Source of the DNA: Pseudomonas sp. Irchel 3E13
GTDB taxonomy: Bacteria; Pseudomonadota; Gammaproteobacteria; Pseudomonadales; Pseudomonadaceae
Direction: 5' to 3'
DNA: 64,000 bases
Assembly (NCBI RefSeq): GCF_900187455.1
Contig: NZ_FYDX01000005.1
Span: 124,001-188,000 of the forward strand
How positions within the stretch are numbered: position 1 is the first letter of the stretch; the number at the start of each line of letters is the position of its first letter. The notes beneath the pieces are model-generated. The model worked only from the letters and a program-made list of their open reading frames with translations, ran no database searches and was not told where the DNA came from. Of the stretch, positions 20,124-33,332 are shown in pieces. The position numbers and the translations under genes are program-made.

Positions 20124-20818
20124 TCCTCGCGAAGGGTCTGGATCATGTAGTTGACGTCGACGTCGGCGGCCAGCTTGTAGTGCTTGGTCAGCGGGTTGTA
20201 GGTCAGGCCGATGATGTCCTTGACGCTCAGGCCCGCGGCGCGGCTCCAGGCACCCAGCTCGGAAGGGCGGATGAATTTCTTGAAGTCATGGGTGCCGCGG
20301 GGCAGCAGCTTCATGATGTATTCGGCGCCGATGATGGCGAACAGATACGCCTTCGGGTTGCGGTTGATGGTGGAGAAGAACACCTGGCCGCCGGGCTTGA
20401 CCATCTTGAAGCAGGCGCGGATCACCGAGGACGGGTCCGGCACGTGCTCGAGCATTTCCAGGCAGGTGACTACGTCGAACTGCTCGGGCAGCTCTTCGGC
20501 CAGAGCCTCGGCGGTGGACTGCCGGTACTCGACGTTCACCCCGGACTCCAGTTGATGCAGTTGCGCCACTGCCAGCGGCGCTTCACCCATGTCGATGCCG
20601 GTCACCGTGGCGCCGCGCAGGGCCATGGCCTCGCTGAGGATGCCGCCGCCGCAACCGACATCCAGCACTTTCTTGCCGGCGAGCTTGACCCGCTCATCGA
20701 TCCAGTTGACCCGCAGCGGGTTGATGTCGTGCAGCGGTTTGAACTCGCTCTCGCGGTCCCACCAGCGATGGGCCAGGGCCTCGAACTTGGCGATTTCGGC
20801 GTGGTCGACGTTGCTCAT
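20120..20818 (-). CDS. ubiG: ubiquinone biosynthesis O-methyltransferase
   Basis: A 232-residue class I SAM methyltransferase that carries out both O-methylations of ubiquinone synthesis. The SAM motif [16 protein letters not shown] follows the family-typical start [33 protein letters not shown] and FFSTINRN come later. The ATG at 20818 was chosen because GAGGAC sits at the right distance, whereas the open frame beyond it holds no ribosome site. It overlaps mupP by 4 bases (ATGA), so the two are translationally coupled. Confidence 0.95.
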   Translation of the reverse strand: MSNVDHAEIAKFEALAHRWWDRESEFKPLHDINPLRVNWIDERVKLAGKKVLDVGCGGGILSEAMALRGATVTGIDMGEAPLAVAQLHQLESGVNVEYRQSTAEALAEELPEQFDVVTCLEMLEHVPDPSSVIRACFKMVKPGGQVFFSTINRNPKAYLFAIIGAEYIMKLLPRGTHDFKKFIRPSELGAWSRAAGLSVKDIIGLTYNPLTKHYKLAADVDVNYMIQTLREE

Positions 20819-20872
20819 GGAACAGTCCTCTGAAGCTGTGAAAATTCGGTGCGGCAGCCTGGCTGCCGGCAA

Positions 20873-22204
20873 TCATTCGGTGTGGCCGGCAATCCGCTGG
20901 CCCCAGGCGACGGCGGTGGCATGCAGGGCCTGCTCGTCCATCCGGGTCAGTCGGCCGTCTTCCAGCAGCGCCTTGCCGGCGACCCAGACGTGCTTCACGC
21001 AGTCGCGGCCGCTGGCATAGATCAGTTGCGATACCGGGTCGTAAATCGGTTGTTGCGCCAGGCCGGAAAGGTCGAAGGCCACCAGGTCGGCAGCCTTGCC
21101 GATTTCCAGGGAGCCGGTGACGGTGTCCAGGCCAAGGGCGCGGGCGCCATTGAGGGTCGCCATGCGCAGGGCGCGGTGGACATCCAGCGCGCTCGCCGAA
21201 CCGGCCACGGCCTTGGCCAGCAGGGCGGCGGTGCGCGTCTCGCCAAGCAGATCAAGGTCGTTGTTGCTGGCGGCGCCGTCGGTGCCGATGGCGACGTTTA
21301 CCCCCGCCTGCCACAGCCGTTCGACCGGGCAGAAGCCGCTGGCCAGCTTGAGATTGGATTCCGGGCAGTGCACGACGCTGGTGTTGCTTTCTACCAGCAA
21401 AGCCAGGTCTTCATCGCTGACCTGGGTCATGTGCACCGCCTGCAGGCTTGGGCCGAGCAGGCCAAGGCGGGCCAGCCGTGTCAGCGGCCGCTCGCCGCGC
21501 TGTTCCAGCGATTGCTGGACTTCGCCGGCGGTCTCGTGGATGTGCATCTGGATTGGCGCATCCAGCTCCTCGGCGACCACCCGGACCTTTTCCAGATTGT
21601 CGTCATTCACCGTGTAGGGCGCGTGAGGGCCGAAGGCGATGCTGATGCGCGGGTGGTGGCGCAGGTCGCCGAACAGCTCGACGCCCAGGTTCAGGCCTTC
21701 GTCGAAACTGCGCGCGCCGGGGATCGGGAAATCCAGCAGCGGAATGGCGATCTGCGCACGAATGCCGCTCTCGTGCACGCATTCGCTGGCGATCTTCGGG
21801 TAAAAGTACATATCGCTGAAGCAGGTGATGCCGCCTTTGAGCTGTTCGGCGATGGCCAGGTCGGTGCCGTCGCGGACGAAGGCCTCATCGACCCAACGGC
21901 CCTCGGCGGGCCAGATATGGTCCTGCAGCCAGGTCATCAGGGGCAGGTCGTCGGCCATGCCGCGGAACAGCGTCATCGCCGCGTGGCCGTGGGCGTTGAT
22001 CAGACCGGGAGCCAGCAGGCAGCCCGGCAATTCGCGGACTTCTTCGGCCTTGAAGCGCCCAAGCTCGGTACGCGGGCCGATGAAGGCGATCTGGCCGTCG
22101 CGGATACCCAGCGCATACTCCTTGAACACCACTCCGGCCGGTTCGACGGGCACCAGCCAGGTTGGCAGGAGCAGCAGGTCGAGAGGGGCGGGGGGCTTGG
22201 GCAT
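20873..22204 (-). CDS. mtaD: 5'-methylthioadenosine/S-adenosylhomocysteine deaminase (TRZ/ATZ hydrolase)
   Basis: A 443-residue amidohydrolase. Metal ligands are visible in [10 protein letters not shown] (HxH), FGPHAPYTV (His) and [17 protein letters not shown] (Asp), with [12 protein letters not shown] as a substrate-binding element. The P. aeruginosa orthologue between ubiG and mtnA is known to deaminate methylthioadenosine to methylthioinosine, the entry to an alternative methionine salvage route. The gene is divergent from mtnA, the enzyme that takes over after phosphorolysis, which supports the same role here. Gene-symbol usage varies between databases. Confidence 0.88.
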   Translation of the reverse strand: MPKPPAPLDLLLLPTWLVPVEPAGVVFKEYALGIRDGQIAFIGPRTELGRFKAEEVRELPGCLLAPGLINAHGHAAMTLFRGMADDLPLMTWLQDHIWPAEGRWVDEAFVRDGTDLAIAEQLKGGITCFSDMYFYPKIASECVHESGIRAQIAIPLLDFPIPGARSFDEGLNLGVELFGDLRHHPRISIAFGPHAPYTVNDDNLEKVRVVAEELDAPIQMHIHETAGEVQQSLEQRGERPLTRLARLGLLGPSLQAVHMTQVSDEDLALLVESNTSVVHCPESNLKLASGFCPVERLWQAGVNVAIGTDGAASNNDLDLLGETRTAALLAKAVAGSASALDVHRALRMATLNGARALGLDTVTGSLEIGKAADLVAFDLSGLAQQPIYDPVSQLIYASGRDCVKHVWVAGKALLEDGRLTRMDEQALHATAVAWGQRIAGHTE

Positions 22205-22271
22205 GGGGCGGGTTTCCCTGGGTTCTGGGGTGGTGGCGAAGTATACCCGAGCGTCCGCGCTTGGGGCTCGT

Positions 22272-22277
22272 TATAAT
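22272..22277 (+). promoter_or_regulatory. predicted -10 box of mtnA
   Basis: A perfect TATAAT lies 35 bases before the mtnA ATG, in the 107-base divergent gap shared with the MTA deaminase gene. The matching -35 is weak. On the other strand a TATACT (complement of 22240-22245) could serve the deaminase gene. Confidence 0.45.
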
Positions 22278-22311
22278 CGCCGGTTTTTGATGTCCGAATG
22301 ACGGGGTGAGC

Positions 22312-23388
22312 ATGCGCGATCGACTTCTGGCTGCAGAGAAAGTAAGGGCCATCGATTGGCGGGATGGCGCCTTGCACTTGCTCGACCAGCGCGCGCTGCC
22401 GTTCGAGGAAACCTGGTTGAGTTACACCGATGCGGCTGGCGTGGCTGAAGCGATTCGCTCCATGGTGGTGCGCGGAGCCCCGGCCATCGGCATCAGCGCC
22501 GCTTATGGGCTGCTGCTGGGGCTGCGTCAGCGCCTGGCTGCCGGCGGCGATTGGCGTGCCGCGCTGGAGGCGGATTTCACCGTGTTGGGTGAATCGCGAC
22601 CTACTGGCGGCAACCTGGCCTGGGCGCTGAGCCGCATGCGTGATCGGCTGCAACGCCTCAAGGACGGCGACGATCCGTCGCAGGTGCTGGAAGCCGAGGC
22701 GCTGGCCATTCATGAAAGCGACCGTGAAGCCAACCTGAACATGGCCCAGTTGGGCATGGAGCTGATCCGCAAGTACCAGGGTAGCGAGCAGGCCGTGCTG
22801 ACCCACTGCAACACCGGCGCACTGGCGACCGGCGGTTTCGGTACCGCGCTCGGGGTGATTCGCGGCGCCTGGCTCGACGGCATGATCGAACACGTCTACG
22901 TCGGTGAAACCCGGCCCTGGCTGCAAGGCACCCGGCTGACGGCCTGGGAGCTGGCCAACGAAGGCATCCCGGTCACCATCAATGCCGACTCGGCGGCGGC
23001 GCATTTGATGAAGATCAAGGGCATTACCTGGGTGATCGTCGGCGCTGACCGGATCGCCGCCAATGGCGACGTGGCGAACAAGATCGGCACCTACCAGCTG
23101 GCGGTCAACGCCATGCACCACGGCGTGCGGTTCATGGTGGTGGCACCGAGTTCGACCATCGACCTCGCGCTGGCCAGCGGTGACGAGATACCGCTGGAAG
23201 AACGCGACGGCGCCGAGTTGCTGGAAGTTGCCGGTCATCGGATCGGGCCGGATGTCGACGCCTTCAACCCGGTGTTCGATGTGACCCCTGCGGACCTGAT
23301 CGACGTGATCGTGACCGAGAAGGGCATCGTCGAGCGTCCCGATACCGCCAAGCTGGCCCAGTTGATGTGTCGCAAACGCCTGCACTGA
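22312..23388 (+). CDS. mtnA: S-methyl-5-thioribose-1-phosphate isomerase
   Basis: A 358-residue sugar-phosphate isomerase of the eIF2B-like family that converts methylthioribose-1-phosphate to methylthioribulose-1-phosphate in methionine salvage. Diagnostic segments are [34 protein letters not shown] (with the catalytic Cys) and [19 protein letters not shown] (with the catalytic Asp). Two starts are possible: ATG at 22312, used here because GGGG lies just upstream and homologues begin [10 protein letters not shown], or GTG two codons earlier. It is divergent from the MTA deaminase gene. Confidence 0.95.
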   Translation: MRDRLLAAEKVRAIDWRDGALHLLDQRALPFEETWLSYTDAAGVAEAIRSMVVRGAPAIGISAAYGLLLGLRQRLAAGGDWRAALEADFTVLGESRPTGGNLAWALSRMRDRLQRLKDGDDPSQVLEAEALAIHESDREANLNMAQLGMELIRKYQGSEQAVLTHCNTGALATGGFGTALGVIRGAWLDGMIEHVYVGETRPWLQGTRLTAWELANEGIPVTINADSAAAHLMKIKGITWVIVGADRIAANGDVANKIGTYQLAVNAMHHGVRFMVVAPSSTIDLALASGDEIPLEERDGAELLEVAGHRIGPDVDAFNPVFDVTPADLIDVIVTEKGIVERPDTAKLAQLMCRKRLH

Positions 23389-23563
23389 TCCTCCCTGTGC
23401 GGGTGGTGGTCGGGACGTTTTCCTTCAAGCCGGGCGGCGCTTTGCCATACTCCCATGCCCCCGGCGACTGTGATAACATCCGGCGGTTTCCAAGACCGCC
23501 CACAGGGGCCGTCTTTACTACGCAGATCCATGCTTTAACTCGTTGATTTGTCGTAAGTCGTTG

Positions 23564-23579
23564 CGGAGGAACTCCTCCG
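23564..23579 (+). promoter_or_regulatory. hairpin in the gyrA leader
   Basis: CGGAGG and CCTCCG form a perfect 6-bp stem (23564-23569 with 23574-23579) around AACT, 70 bases before the gyrA start codon and without a T-run. A conserved leader RNA has been described upstream of gyrA in Pseudomonas; whether this hairpin is that motif needs a covariance-model check. The mtnA-gyrA gap (261 bases) holds no other gene. Confidence 0.45.
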
Positions 23580-23649
23580 TGGCGGCGAGCTTCGTTTCTC
23601 CCCATATGGATGTGACGAAGTTTCACCAGAAAAAGGAATCAGGCTTCTC

Positions 23650-26301
<2,652 letters not shown>

Positions 26302-26321
26302 GTTGTAGACGCGTAACCTTA

Positions 26322-26348
26322 AGGAAGCGGGGCAAGGCCCCGCTTCCT
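26322..26348 (+). terminator. strong hairpin between gyrA and serC
   Basis: AGGAAGCGGGGC and GCCCCGCTTCCT pair perfectly over 12 bp around an AAG loop, 20 bases after the gyrA stop. The following sequence (CGTTATCTTG) is only mildly T-rich. It probably ends most gyrA transcripts; serC starts just 28 bases beyond, so any read-through would feed the aromatic/serine operon. Confidence 0.65.
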
Positions 26349-26376
26349 CGTTATCTTGAGCAGAGCGAGAGTGGAT

Positions 26377-27462
26377 GTGAGCAAACGAGCCTTTAACTTC
26401 TGCGCAGGCCCCGCTGCGCTCCCTGATGCTGTTCTGCAGCGCGCCCAGGCCGAAATGCTGGACTGGAACGGCAAAGGCCTGTCCGTGATGGAAATGAGCC
26501 ATCGTAGCGACGACTACGTGGCCATCGCCGAAAAGGCCGAGCAGGACCTGCGTGACCTGCTGTCCATCCCCTCCAACTACAAGGTGCTGTTCCTCCAGGG
26601 CGGTGCCAGCCAGCAGTTCGCCGAGATTCCGCTGAACCTGTTGCCCGAGAACGGCACCGCCGACTACGTGGAAACCGGTATCTGGTCGAAAAAGGCCATC
26701 GAGGAAGCGCGTCGCTTCGGCAACGTCAATGTCGCCGCCTCGGCCAAGCCCTACGACTACCTGAACATCCCAGGCCAGAACGAGTGGACGCTGACCCCAG
26801 GCGCTGCGTACCTGCACTACGCCTCCAATGAAACCATCGGTGGCCTGCAGTTCGACTGGGTTCCGCAAACCGGTGACGTTCCACTGGTGGTCGACATGTC
26901 TTCGGACATCCTTTCCCGTGGCATCGATGTTTCGCAGTTCGGCATGATCTACGCCGGTGCGCAGAAGAACATCGGTCCGAGCGGCCTGGTAGTCGTGATC
27001 GTGCGTGAAGACCTGCTGGGTCGCGCGCGCAGCGCCTGCCCGACCATGCTCGATTACAAAGTCGCAGCCGACAACGGCTCGATGTACAACACGCCTGCAA
27101 CCTACTCCTGGTATCTCTCAGGCCTGGTCTTCGAGTGGCTGAAAGAGCAGGGCGGTGTCGCGGCGATGGAGCAACGCAACCGGGCGAAGAAAGATCGCCT
27201 GTACGGCTTCATCGACAAGAGCGATTTCTATACCAACCCGATCAGCCTGAACGCCCGCTCGTGGATGAACGTGCCGTTCCGCCTGGCGGACGAGCGCCTG
27301 GACAAGGCGTTCCTTGCCGGTGCCGACGAGCGCGGCCTGCTCAACCTCAAGGGTCACCGCTCCGTGGGCGGCATGCGCGCTTCGATCTACAACGCCCTGG
27401 GGCTGGAAGCGGTAGAAGCGTTGGTTGCCTACATGGCTGAATTCGAGAAGGAACATTCCTGA
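26377..27462 (+). CDS. serC: phosphoserine aminotransferase
   Basis: A 361-residue PLP-dependent class V aminotransferase for serine and pyridoxal synthesis. The PLP lysine is in YAGAQKNIGPSG; KVLFLQGGASQQF and GHRSVGGMRASIYNA are further family marks. The start is a GTG at 26377, giving VSKRAFNFCAGPAALP as in homologues; another GTG two codons upstream and a TTG further up are possible. The stop overlaps the pheA start by one base (TGATG), which points to coupled translation of serC and pheA. Confidence 0.95.
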   Translation: MSKRAFNFCAGPAALPDAVLQRAQAEMLDWNGKGLSVMEMSHRSDDYVAIAEKAEQDLRDLLSIPSNYKVLFLQGGASQQFAEIPLNLLPENGTADYVETGIWSKKAIEEARRFGNVNVAASAKPYDYLNIPGQNEWTLTPGAAYLHYASNETIGGLQFDWVPQTGDVPLVVDMSSDILSRGIDVSQFGMIYAGAQKNIGPSGLVVVIVREDLLGRARSACPTMLDYKVAADNGSMYNTPATYSWYLSGLVFEWLKEQGGVAAMEQRNRAKKDRLYGFIDKSDFYTNPISLNARSWMNVPFRLADERLDKAFLAGADERGLLNLKGHRSVGGMRASIYNALGLEAVEALVAYMAEFEKEHS

Positions 27463-28556
27463 TGTCGGAACAGGAACTCAAGGCGCTGCGGGTGCGCATT
27501 GACAGTCTCGACGAGAAAATCCTCGAACTGATCAGTGATCGTGCCCGTTGTGCGCAAGAAGTCGCACGGGTCAAGATGGGTTCCCTGGCTGAAGGCGAGG
27601 TGCCGGTATTCTACCGGCCCGAGCGCGAGGCGCAGGTGCTCAAGCGCGTCATGGATCGCAACCCGGGGCCGTTGGGCAATGAAGAAATGGCCCGCCTGTT
27701 CCGCGAAATCATGTCCTCCTGCCTGGCGCTGGAGCAGCCGCTGAAAGTCGCTTATCTCGGCCCTGAGGGTACGTTCACCCAGGCCGCTGCGATGAAGCAT
27801 TTCGGTCACGCGGTGATCAGCAAGCCAATGGCGGCGATCGACGAAGTGTTCCGTGAAGTTGCCGCCGGCGCGGTGAACTTCGGCGTGGTGCCGGTGGAAA
27901 ATTCCACCGAAGGTGCGGTCAACCACACCCTCGACAGCTTCCTCGAGCACGACATGGTTATCTGTGGCGAAGTCGAATTGCGTATTCACCACCACCTGCT
28001 GGTGGGCGAGAACACCAAGACCGACAGCATCAGCCGCATCTATTCCCACGCTCAGTCGCTGGCCCAGTGCCGCAAGTGGCTCGACGCTCACTACCCGAAC
28101 GTCGAGCGCGTCGCGGTATCGAGCAATGCCGAGGCTGCCAAGCGGGTCAAGGGTGAGTGGAACTCTGCCGCCATCGCCGGTGACATGGCCGCAGGCCTGT
28201 ATGGTCTGACGCGCCTGGCCGAGAAAATCGAGGACCGTCCGGACAACTCCACCCGGTTCCTGATGATTGGCAGCCAGGAAGTGCCGCCGACTGGCGACGA
28301 CAAGACCTCGATCATCGTTTCCATGAGCAACAAGCCGGGTGCCCTGCACGAACTGCTGGTGCCGTTCCATGAAAACGGTATCGACCTGACGCGCATCGAG
28401 ACGCGTCCGTCCCGCAGCGGTAAATGGACCTACGTCTTCTTCATTGATTTCGTTGGCCATCATCGCGATCCGCTGATCAAGGCCGTGCTGGAGAAGATCA
28501 GTCAGGAGGCGGTGGCCCTGAAAGTGCTGGGCTCGTACCCGAAAGCAGTACTCTGA
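27462..28556 (+). CDS. pheA: bifunctional chorismate mutase/prephenate dehydratase (P-protein)
   Basis: A 364-residue enzyme for phenylalanine synthesis. Residues 1-90 are an AroQ chorismate mutase helix bundle (LRVRIDSLDEKILELISDRARCAQEV), about 95-270 the prephenate dehydratase domain (YLGPEGTFTQAA and PVENSTEGAVNHT), and about 280-364 an ACT regulatory domain (NKPGALHELLVPFHENGIDLTRIETRPSR), where phenylalanine inhibits. It is the second gene of the serC operon, and the tyrA-aroA fusion follows after 40 bases; the hisC2 gene found at this point in P. aeruginosa is not present. Confidence 0.97.
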   Translation: MSEQELKALRVRIDSLDEKILELISDRARCAQEVARVKMGSLAEGEVPVFYRPEREAQVLKRVMDRNPGPLGNEEMARLFREIMSSCLALEQPLKVAYLGPEGTFTQAAAMKHFGHAVISKPMAAIDEVFREVAAGAVNFGVVPVENSTEGAVNHTLDSFLEHDMVICGEVELRIHHHLLVGENTKTDSISRIYSHAQSLAQCRKWLDAHYPNVERVAVSSNAEAAKRVKGEWNSAAIAGDMAAGLYGLTRLAEKIEDRPDNSTRFLMIGSQEVPPTGDDKTSIIVSMSNKPGALHELLVPFHENGIDLTRIETRPSRSGKWTYVFFIDFVGHHRDPLIKAVLEKISQEAVALKVLGSYPKAVL

Positions 28557-28596
28557 GGCGCGTTAATGCATGATGTTTTGAACAGGGTCCTGCGCC

Positions 28597-30837
28597 GTGA
28601 TTGAAGTTGAAACGCAACAGGGCGGGCCACTCGTCGGCCGCCTGGTGGTGGTGGGCCTGGGGCTGATTGGCGGATCTTTCGCCAAGGGCCTGCGCGAAAG
28701 CGGTCTGTGCCGCGAGGTGGTCGGTGTCGACCTGGATCCGCAATCGCGCAAGCTGGCGGTTGAGCTGGGCGTGGTTGACCGTTGCGAGGAAGACCTCGAG
28801 GCTGCCTGCGTCGGTGCCGACGTCATCCAGTTGGCGGTCCCGATCCTTGCCATGGAAAAGCTCCTGGCACGTTTGGCTGGGATGGATCTTGGGTCGGCCG
28901 TACTGACCGATGTGGGCAGCGCCAAGGGCAATGTCGTGCGCGCGGCGCGCGAGGCGATGGCCGGTCGTTTGTCGCGGTTCGTGCCGGGCCACCCGATTGC
29001 CGGGTCCGAGCAGAGCGGGGTGGAAGCTTCCAATTCCACGCTGTTCCGCCGTCACAAGGTCATTCTCACGCCGCTGGCGGAAACCGATCCGCTCGCACTT
29101 GCCGTGGTTGACCGGCTGTGGCGCGCACTGGAGGCCGATGTCGAGCACATGCAGGTCGAGCGGCACGACGAAGTGCTTGCCGCCACTAGTCACTTGCCGC
29201 ATCTGCTGGCCTTCGGTCTGGTCGATTCCTTGGCCAAGCGCAATGAAAACCTGGATATCTTCCGTTACGCTGCCGGTGGTTTTCGCGATTTCACGAGAAT
29301 CGCGGGAAGCGACCCGGTCATGTGGCACGACATATTCCTCGCCAATCGCGAGGCTGTTCTGCGCACACTGGATACATTTCGCAGCGATCTCGACGCCTTG
29401 CGCGACGCGGTCGATGCAGGGGATGGGCACCAGTTGTTGGGCGTATTCACGCGCGCCCGGGTTGCCCGCGAGCATTTCAGTAAAATCCTGGCCCGTCGGG
29501 CCTATGTGGACGCTATGAATTCCAACGACCTGATTTTCCTGGCACAACCTGGCGGCCGCCTGTCCGGGCGCATTCGCGTCCCAGGCGACAAATCGATTTC
29601 CCATCGCTCGATCATGCTCGGCTCCCTGGCGGAGGGCACCACCGAGGTGGAGGGCTTCCTCGAAGGCGAAGATGCTCTGGCGACCCTGCAGGCCTTCCGT
29701 GACATGGGTGTGGTGATCGAAGGTCCGCACCACGGTCGCGTCACGATTCACGGTGTGGGCCTCAATGGCCTCAAGCCGCCGCCTGGCCCGATCTACCTGG
29801 GTAACTCTGGCACCTCGATGCGTTTGCTGTCGGGTCTGTTGGCCGCGCAGAAGTTCGACACCGTGCTGACCGGCGATGCCTCGCTGTCCAAGCGTCCGAT
29901 GAACCGTGTGGCCAACCCACTGCGGGAAATGGGCGCGGTGATCGAGACCGCGGCTGAAGGCCGTCCGCCGATGACCATTCGTGGCGGTCACACGCTCAAG
30001 GCGCTGACCTACACCCTGCCGATGGCCAGTGCCCAGGTGAAATCCTGTCTGCTGCTGGCCGGCCTGTATGCCGAAGGCAAGACCACCGTTACCGAGCCTG
30101 CGCCGACCCGCGATCACACCGAACGCATGCTGCGCGGCTTCGGTTATGACGTGAATGTTGATGGGCCGACTGCGTCGCTGGTGTCTGGCGGAAAATTGAC
30201 CGCCACGCATATCGAAGTGCCGGCGGACATCTCCTCGGCGGCCTTCTTCCTGGTAGCGGCGTCGATCGCCGAGGGCTCGGAGCTGGTGCTGGAGCATGTC
30301 GGCATCAACCCGACCCGTACCGGTGTAATCGACATCCTGCGTCTGATGGGGGGCGACATCACCCTCGAGAACCAGCGTGAAGTGGGTGGCGAACCGGTTG
30401 CTGACTTGCGTGTTCGCGGTGCGAAACTCAAGGGTATCGATATCCCTGAGGATCTGGTGCCGTTGGCCATCGATGAATTCCCGGTGCTGTTCGTCGCTGC
30501 CGCCTGTGCCGAAGGGCGTACCGTGCTGCGCGGTGCTGAAGAACTGCGGGTCAAGGAGTCCGACCGGATCCAGGTCATGGCCGACGGCCTGTTGGCCCTG
30601 GGCGTGAAATGTGAGCCGACTGCGGACGGCATTATCATCGACGGCGGCCAGATTGGTGGCGGTGAAGTGCATGGGCACGGCGACCACCGTATTTCCATGG
30701 CCTTCAGCGTGGCTTCGTTGCGTGCCAATGCGCCGATTCGTATCCACGATTGTGCCAACGTCGCTACTTCTTTCCCTAACTTCCTCGCACTTTGTGCGCA
30801 AGTGGGTATTCGCGTTGCTGAAGAGGGCAAGTCGTGA
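28597..30837 (+). CDS. aroA: fused prephenate dehydrogenase / EPSP synthase
   Basis: A 746-residue natural fusion. Residues 1-295 are the TyrA-type dehydrogenase ([20 protein letters not shown] for NAD binding, [10 protein letters not shown] for prephenate), making tyrosine precursors. From about 310 on lies EPSP synthase ([60 protein letters not shown]), the penultimate step to chorismate. This fusion is typical of Pseudomonas. A GTG start at 28597 is used. The stop overlaps the cmk start by 4 bases. Confidence 0.96.
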   Translation: MIEVETQQGGPLVGRLVVVGLGLIGGSFAKGLRESGLCREVVGVDLDPQSRKLAVELGVVDRCEEDLEAACVGADVIQLAVPILAMEKLLARLAGMDLGSAVLTDVGSAKGNVVRAAREAMAGRLSRFVPGHPIAGSEQSGVEASNSTLFRRHKVILTPLAETDPLALAVVDRLWRALEADVEHMQVERHDEVLAATSHLPHLLAFGLVDSLAKRNENLDIFRYAAGGFRDFTRIAGSDPVMWHDIFLANREAVLRTLDTFRSDLDALRDAVDAGDGHQLLGVFTRARVAREHFSKILARRAYVDAMNSNDLIFLAQPGGRLSGRIRVPGDKSISHRSIMLGSLAEGTTEVEGFLEGEDALATLQAFRDMGVVIEGPHHGRVTIHGVGLNGLKPPPGPIYLGNSGTSMRLLSGLLAAQKFDTVLTGDASLSKRPMNRVANPLREMGAVIETAAEGRPPMTIRGGHTLKALTYTLPMASAQVKSCLLLAGLYAEGKTTVTEPAPTRDHTERMLRGFGYDVNVDGPTASLVSGGKLTATHIEVPADISSAAFFLVAASIAEGSELVLEHVGINPTRTGVIDILRLMGGDITLENQREVGGEPVADLRVRGAKLKGIDIPEDLVPLAIDEFPVLFVAAACAEGRTVLRGAEELRVKESDRIQVMADGLLALGVKCEPTADGIIIDGGQIGGGEVHGHGDHRISMAFSVASLRANAPIRIHDCANVATSFPNFLALCAQVGIRVAEEGKS

Positions 30838-31523
30838 GCACGCACGCACCAGTCATCACCATTGACGGACCGAGCGGCTCGGGCAAAGGCACGATAGCTG
30901 GCCTGCTGGCCCGGCGCCTGGGCTGGAATCTGCTCGATTCCGGCGCCTTGTATCGCTTGTTGGCCTTCGCCGCGAGAAATCATGGTGTTGACCTGACCAA
31001 TGAGGAACTGCTGAAGGCGCTCGCCGCTCATCTGGATGTGCAGTTCCTGGCTGCGGAAGAGGGTCAGTTGCAGCGGATCATTCTCGAAGGCGACGACGTC
31101 ACCAATGACATCCGCAACGAGCAGATCGGCGCCGGGGCGTCGCAGGTTGCCGCGCTGCCGGCGGTGCGTGAGGCGCTGCTGCAGCGGCAGCGAGCCTTCC
31201 GTGAAATGCCGGGCCTGATTGCCGATGGTCGGGATATGGGTACGGTCGTTTTTGCGGATGCACCGCTTAAGATTTTTCTGACAGCCAGCGCCGAAGAGCG
31301 GGCTCGTCGCCGTTACCTCCAGTTGAAGGCAAAAGGCGATGATGTTAGTCTGTCGAGTCTGCTAGATGAGATACGTGCGCGCGATGAGCGCGACACCCAG
31401 CGTTCGGTGGCTCCGCTCAAGCCCGCCGCCGACGCAATTCAGCTGGATTCCACTGAATTGTCCATCGAGCAGGTGCTGGAACGCATCTTGAGTGAAGTCG
31501 CGCTGCGCGACATCACCGGATGA
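30834..31523 (+). CDS. cmk: cytidylate kinase
   Basis: A 229-residue P-loop kinase ([16 protein letters not shown]) that phosphorylates CMP and d[12 protein letters not shown] and [23 protein letters not shown] are the family's nucleotide and lid elements. It begins with GTG overlapping the tyrA-aroA stop (GTGA), so translation is coupled. The pairing with rpsA downstream is conserved in gamma-proteobacteria. Its supply of CDP may also matter for the CMP-activated sugar made by the downstream O-antigen locus, though no special link is implied. Confidence 0.96.
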   Translation: MSTHAPVITIDGPSGSGKGTIAGLLARRLGWNLLDSGALYRLLAFAARNHGVDLTNEELLKALAAHLDVQFLAAEEGQLQRIILEGDDVTNDIRNEQIGAGASQVAALPAVREALLQRQRAFREMPGLIADGRDMGTVVFADAPLKIFLTASAEERARRRYLQLKAKGDDVSLSSLLDEIRARDERDTQRSVAPLKPAADAIQLDSTELSIEQVLERILSEVALRDITG

Positions 31524-31532
31524 CCAGGGAGG

Positions 31533-31627
31533 CTGCAGGATTACCCAGTCAACGTCCTGCAGACGACCCTTACTATGAACGAAACCCACATTGTCTGGAA
31601 TGTGGCTGATGGGCGGATTTATCGCCC
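31533..31627 (+). promoter_or_regulatory. rpsA leader with three successive hairpins
   Basis: Three inverted repeats line up before rpsA: CTGCAGGA/TCCTGCAG (31533-31540 with 31555-31562), CCACATT/AATGTGG (31586-31592 with 31599-31605) and GGGCG/CGCCC (31611-31615 with 31623-31627). In E. coli the rpsA translation initiation region folds into three hairpins that let S1 control its own translation. The arrangement here, ending 18 bases before the ATG and lacking a strong Shine-Dalgarno, looks the same in kind. Confidence 0.6.
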
Positions 31628-31645
31628 GAATCTACAGGAATTAAA

Positions 31646-33319
31646 ATGAGCGAAAGCTTTGCAGAACTCTTTGAAGAAAGCCTGAAAACCCTCAACCTTC
31701 AACCAGGTGCGATCATCACCGGTATCGTTGTCGATATCGACGGTGACTGGGTTACTGTCCACGCTGGTCTGAAGTCCGAGGGCGTCATCCCGCTCGAGCA
31801 GTTCTACAACGAAGCTGGCGAGCTGACCATCAAGGTCGGTGACGAAGTTCACGTTGCGCTGGACGCGGTGGAAGACGGCTTTGGCGAAACCAAACTGTCC
31901 CGTGAAAAAGCCAAGCGCGCCGAGTGCTGGATTGTTCTGGAAGCAGCTTTCGCCGCCGAAGAAGTGGTCAAGGGCGTTATCAACGGTAAGGTTAAAGGCG
32001 GCTTCACTGTCGACGTTAACGGTATCCGTGCGTTCCTGCCGGGCTCCCTGGTTGATGTCCGCCCAGTGCGCGACACCACCCACCTCGAAGGCAAAGAGCT
32101 GGAATTCAAGGTCATCAAGCTGGACCAGAAGCGCAACAACGTTGTCGTTTCCCGTCGCAGTGTCCTGGAAGCCGAAAACAGCGCCGAGCGCGAAGCTCTG
32201 CTGGAATCGCTGCAGGAAGGCCAGCAAGTCAAAGGTATCGTCAAGAACCTCACCGACTACGGTGCATTCGTGGATCTGGGCGGCGTCGATGGCCTGCTGC
32301 ACATCACCGACATGGCCTGGAAGCGTATCAAGCATCCGTCGGAAATCGTCAACGTTGGCGACGAGATCGATGTCAAGGTTCTGAAATACGATCGCGAGCG
32401 TAACCGCGTATCCCTGGGCCTGAAGCAACTGGGCGAAGACCCATGGGTTGCTATCAAGGCACGTTACCCAGAGAGCACCCGCGTTATGGCGCGCGTTACC
32501 AACCTGACCGATTACGGCTGCTTCGCTGAGCTGGAAGAAGGCGTTGAAGGCCTGGTACACGTTTCCGAAATGGACTGGACCAACAAGAACATCCACCCGT
32601 CGAAAGTCGTTCAAGTTGGCGACGAAGTGGAAGTCATGGTTCTGGACATCGACGAAGAGCGTCGTCGTATCTCCCTGGGCATCAAACAGTGCAAGTCGAA
32701 CCCATGGGAAGACTTCTCTGGCCAGTTCAACAAGGGCGACAAGATCTCCGGCACCATCAAGTCGATCACCGATTTCGGTATCTTCATTGGTCTGGACGGC
32801 GGCATCGACGGTCTGGTTCACCTGTCGGACATCTCCTGGAACGAAGTCGGCGAAGAAGCCGTACGTCGCTTCAAGAAGGGCGACGAGCTGGAAACCGTCA
32901 TTCTGTCGGTTGACCCAGAGCGCGAGCGCATCTCCCTGGGCATCAAGCAGCTGGAGGACGATCCGTTCTCCAACTACGTTGCTGTCAACGACAAGGGCGC
33001 TATCGTCAAGGGCACTGTGAAAGAAGTTGACGCCAAAGGCGCCATCATCACTCTGGCCGACGATATCGAAGCTACTCTGAAAGCTTCCGAAATCAGCCGT
33101 GACCGCGTTGAAGACGCGCGTAACGTCCTGAAGGAAGGCGAAGAGATCGAAGCCAAGATCATCAGCGTTGACCGCAAGAGCCGCGTAATCAACCTCTCCA
33201 TCAAGTCGAAAGACGTTGAAGAAGAGAAAGAGGCTATCCAGCAAATCGCCAAGGCTCCAGAAGCCGCTGGCGCTACCCTGGGTGACCTGCTGCGCGCGGA
33301 AATGGCCAAACAGAACTAA
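31646..33319 (+). CDS. rpsA: 30S ribosomal protein S1
   Basis: A 557-residue protein, the same length as E. coli S1, made of six S1 RNA-binding repeats. The repeats with the familiar core are visible at [59 protein letters not shown] and [19 protein letters not shown]; the first two are degenerate and bind the ribosome in the E. coli protein. S1 recruits mRNAs with weak ribosome sites. A structured leader precedes it and a strong terminator follows. Confidence 0.98.
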   Translation: MSESFAELFEESLKTLNLQPGAIITGIVVDIDGDWVTVHAGLKSEGVIPLEQFYNEAGELTIKVGDEVHVALDAVEDGFGETKLSREKAKRAECWIVLEAAFAAEEVVKGVINGKVKGGFTVDVNGIRAFLPGSLVDVRPVRDTTHLEGKELEFKVIKLDQKRNNVVVSRRSVLEAENSAEREALLESLQEGQQVKGIVKNLTDYGAFVDLGGVDGLLHITDMAWKRIKHPSEIVNVGDEIDVKVLKYDRERNRVSLGLKQLGEDPWVAIKARYPESTRVMARVTNLTDYGCFAELEEGVEGLVHVSEMDWTNKNIHPSKVVQVGDEVEVMVLDIDEERRRISLGIKQCKSNPWEDFSGQFNKGDKISGTIKSITDFGIFIGLDGGIDGLVHLSDISWNEVGEEAVRRFKKGDELETVILSVDPERERISLGIKQLEDDPFSNYVAVNDKGAIVKGTVKEVDAKGAIITLADDIEATLKASEISRDRVEDARNVLKEGEEIEAKIISVDRKSRVINLSIKSKDVEEEKEAIQQIAKAPEAAGATLGDLLRAEMAKQN

Positions 33320-33332
33320 GTTCTGCTTGATC

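Noticed and set aside
28498..30849. 783-codon open frame opposite tyrA-aroA
   Set aside because: Same cause; the plus-strand fusion has complete motifs in both halves.
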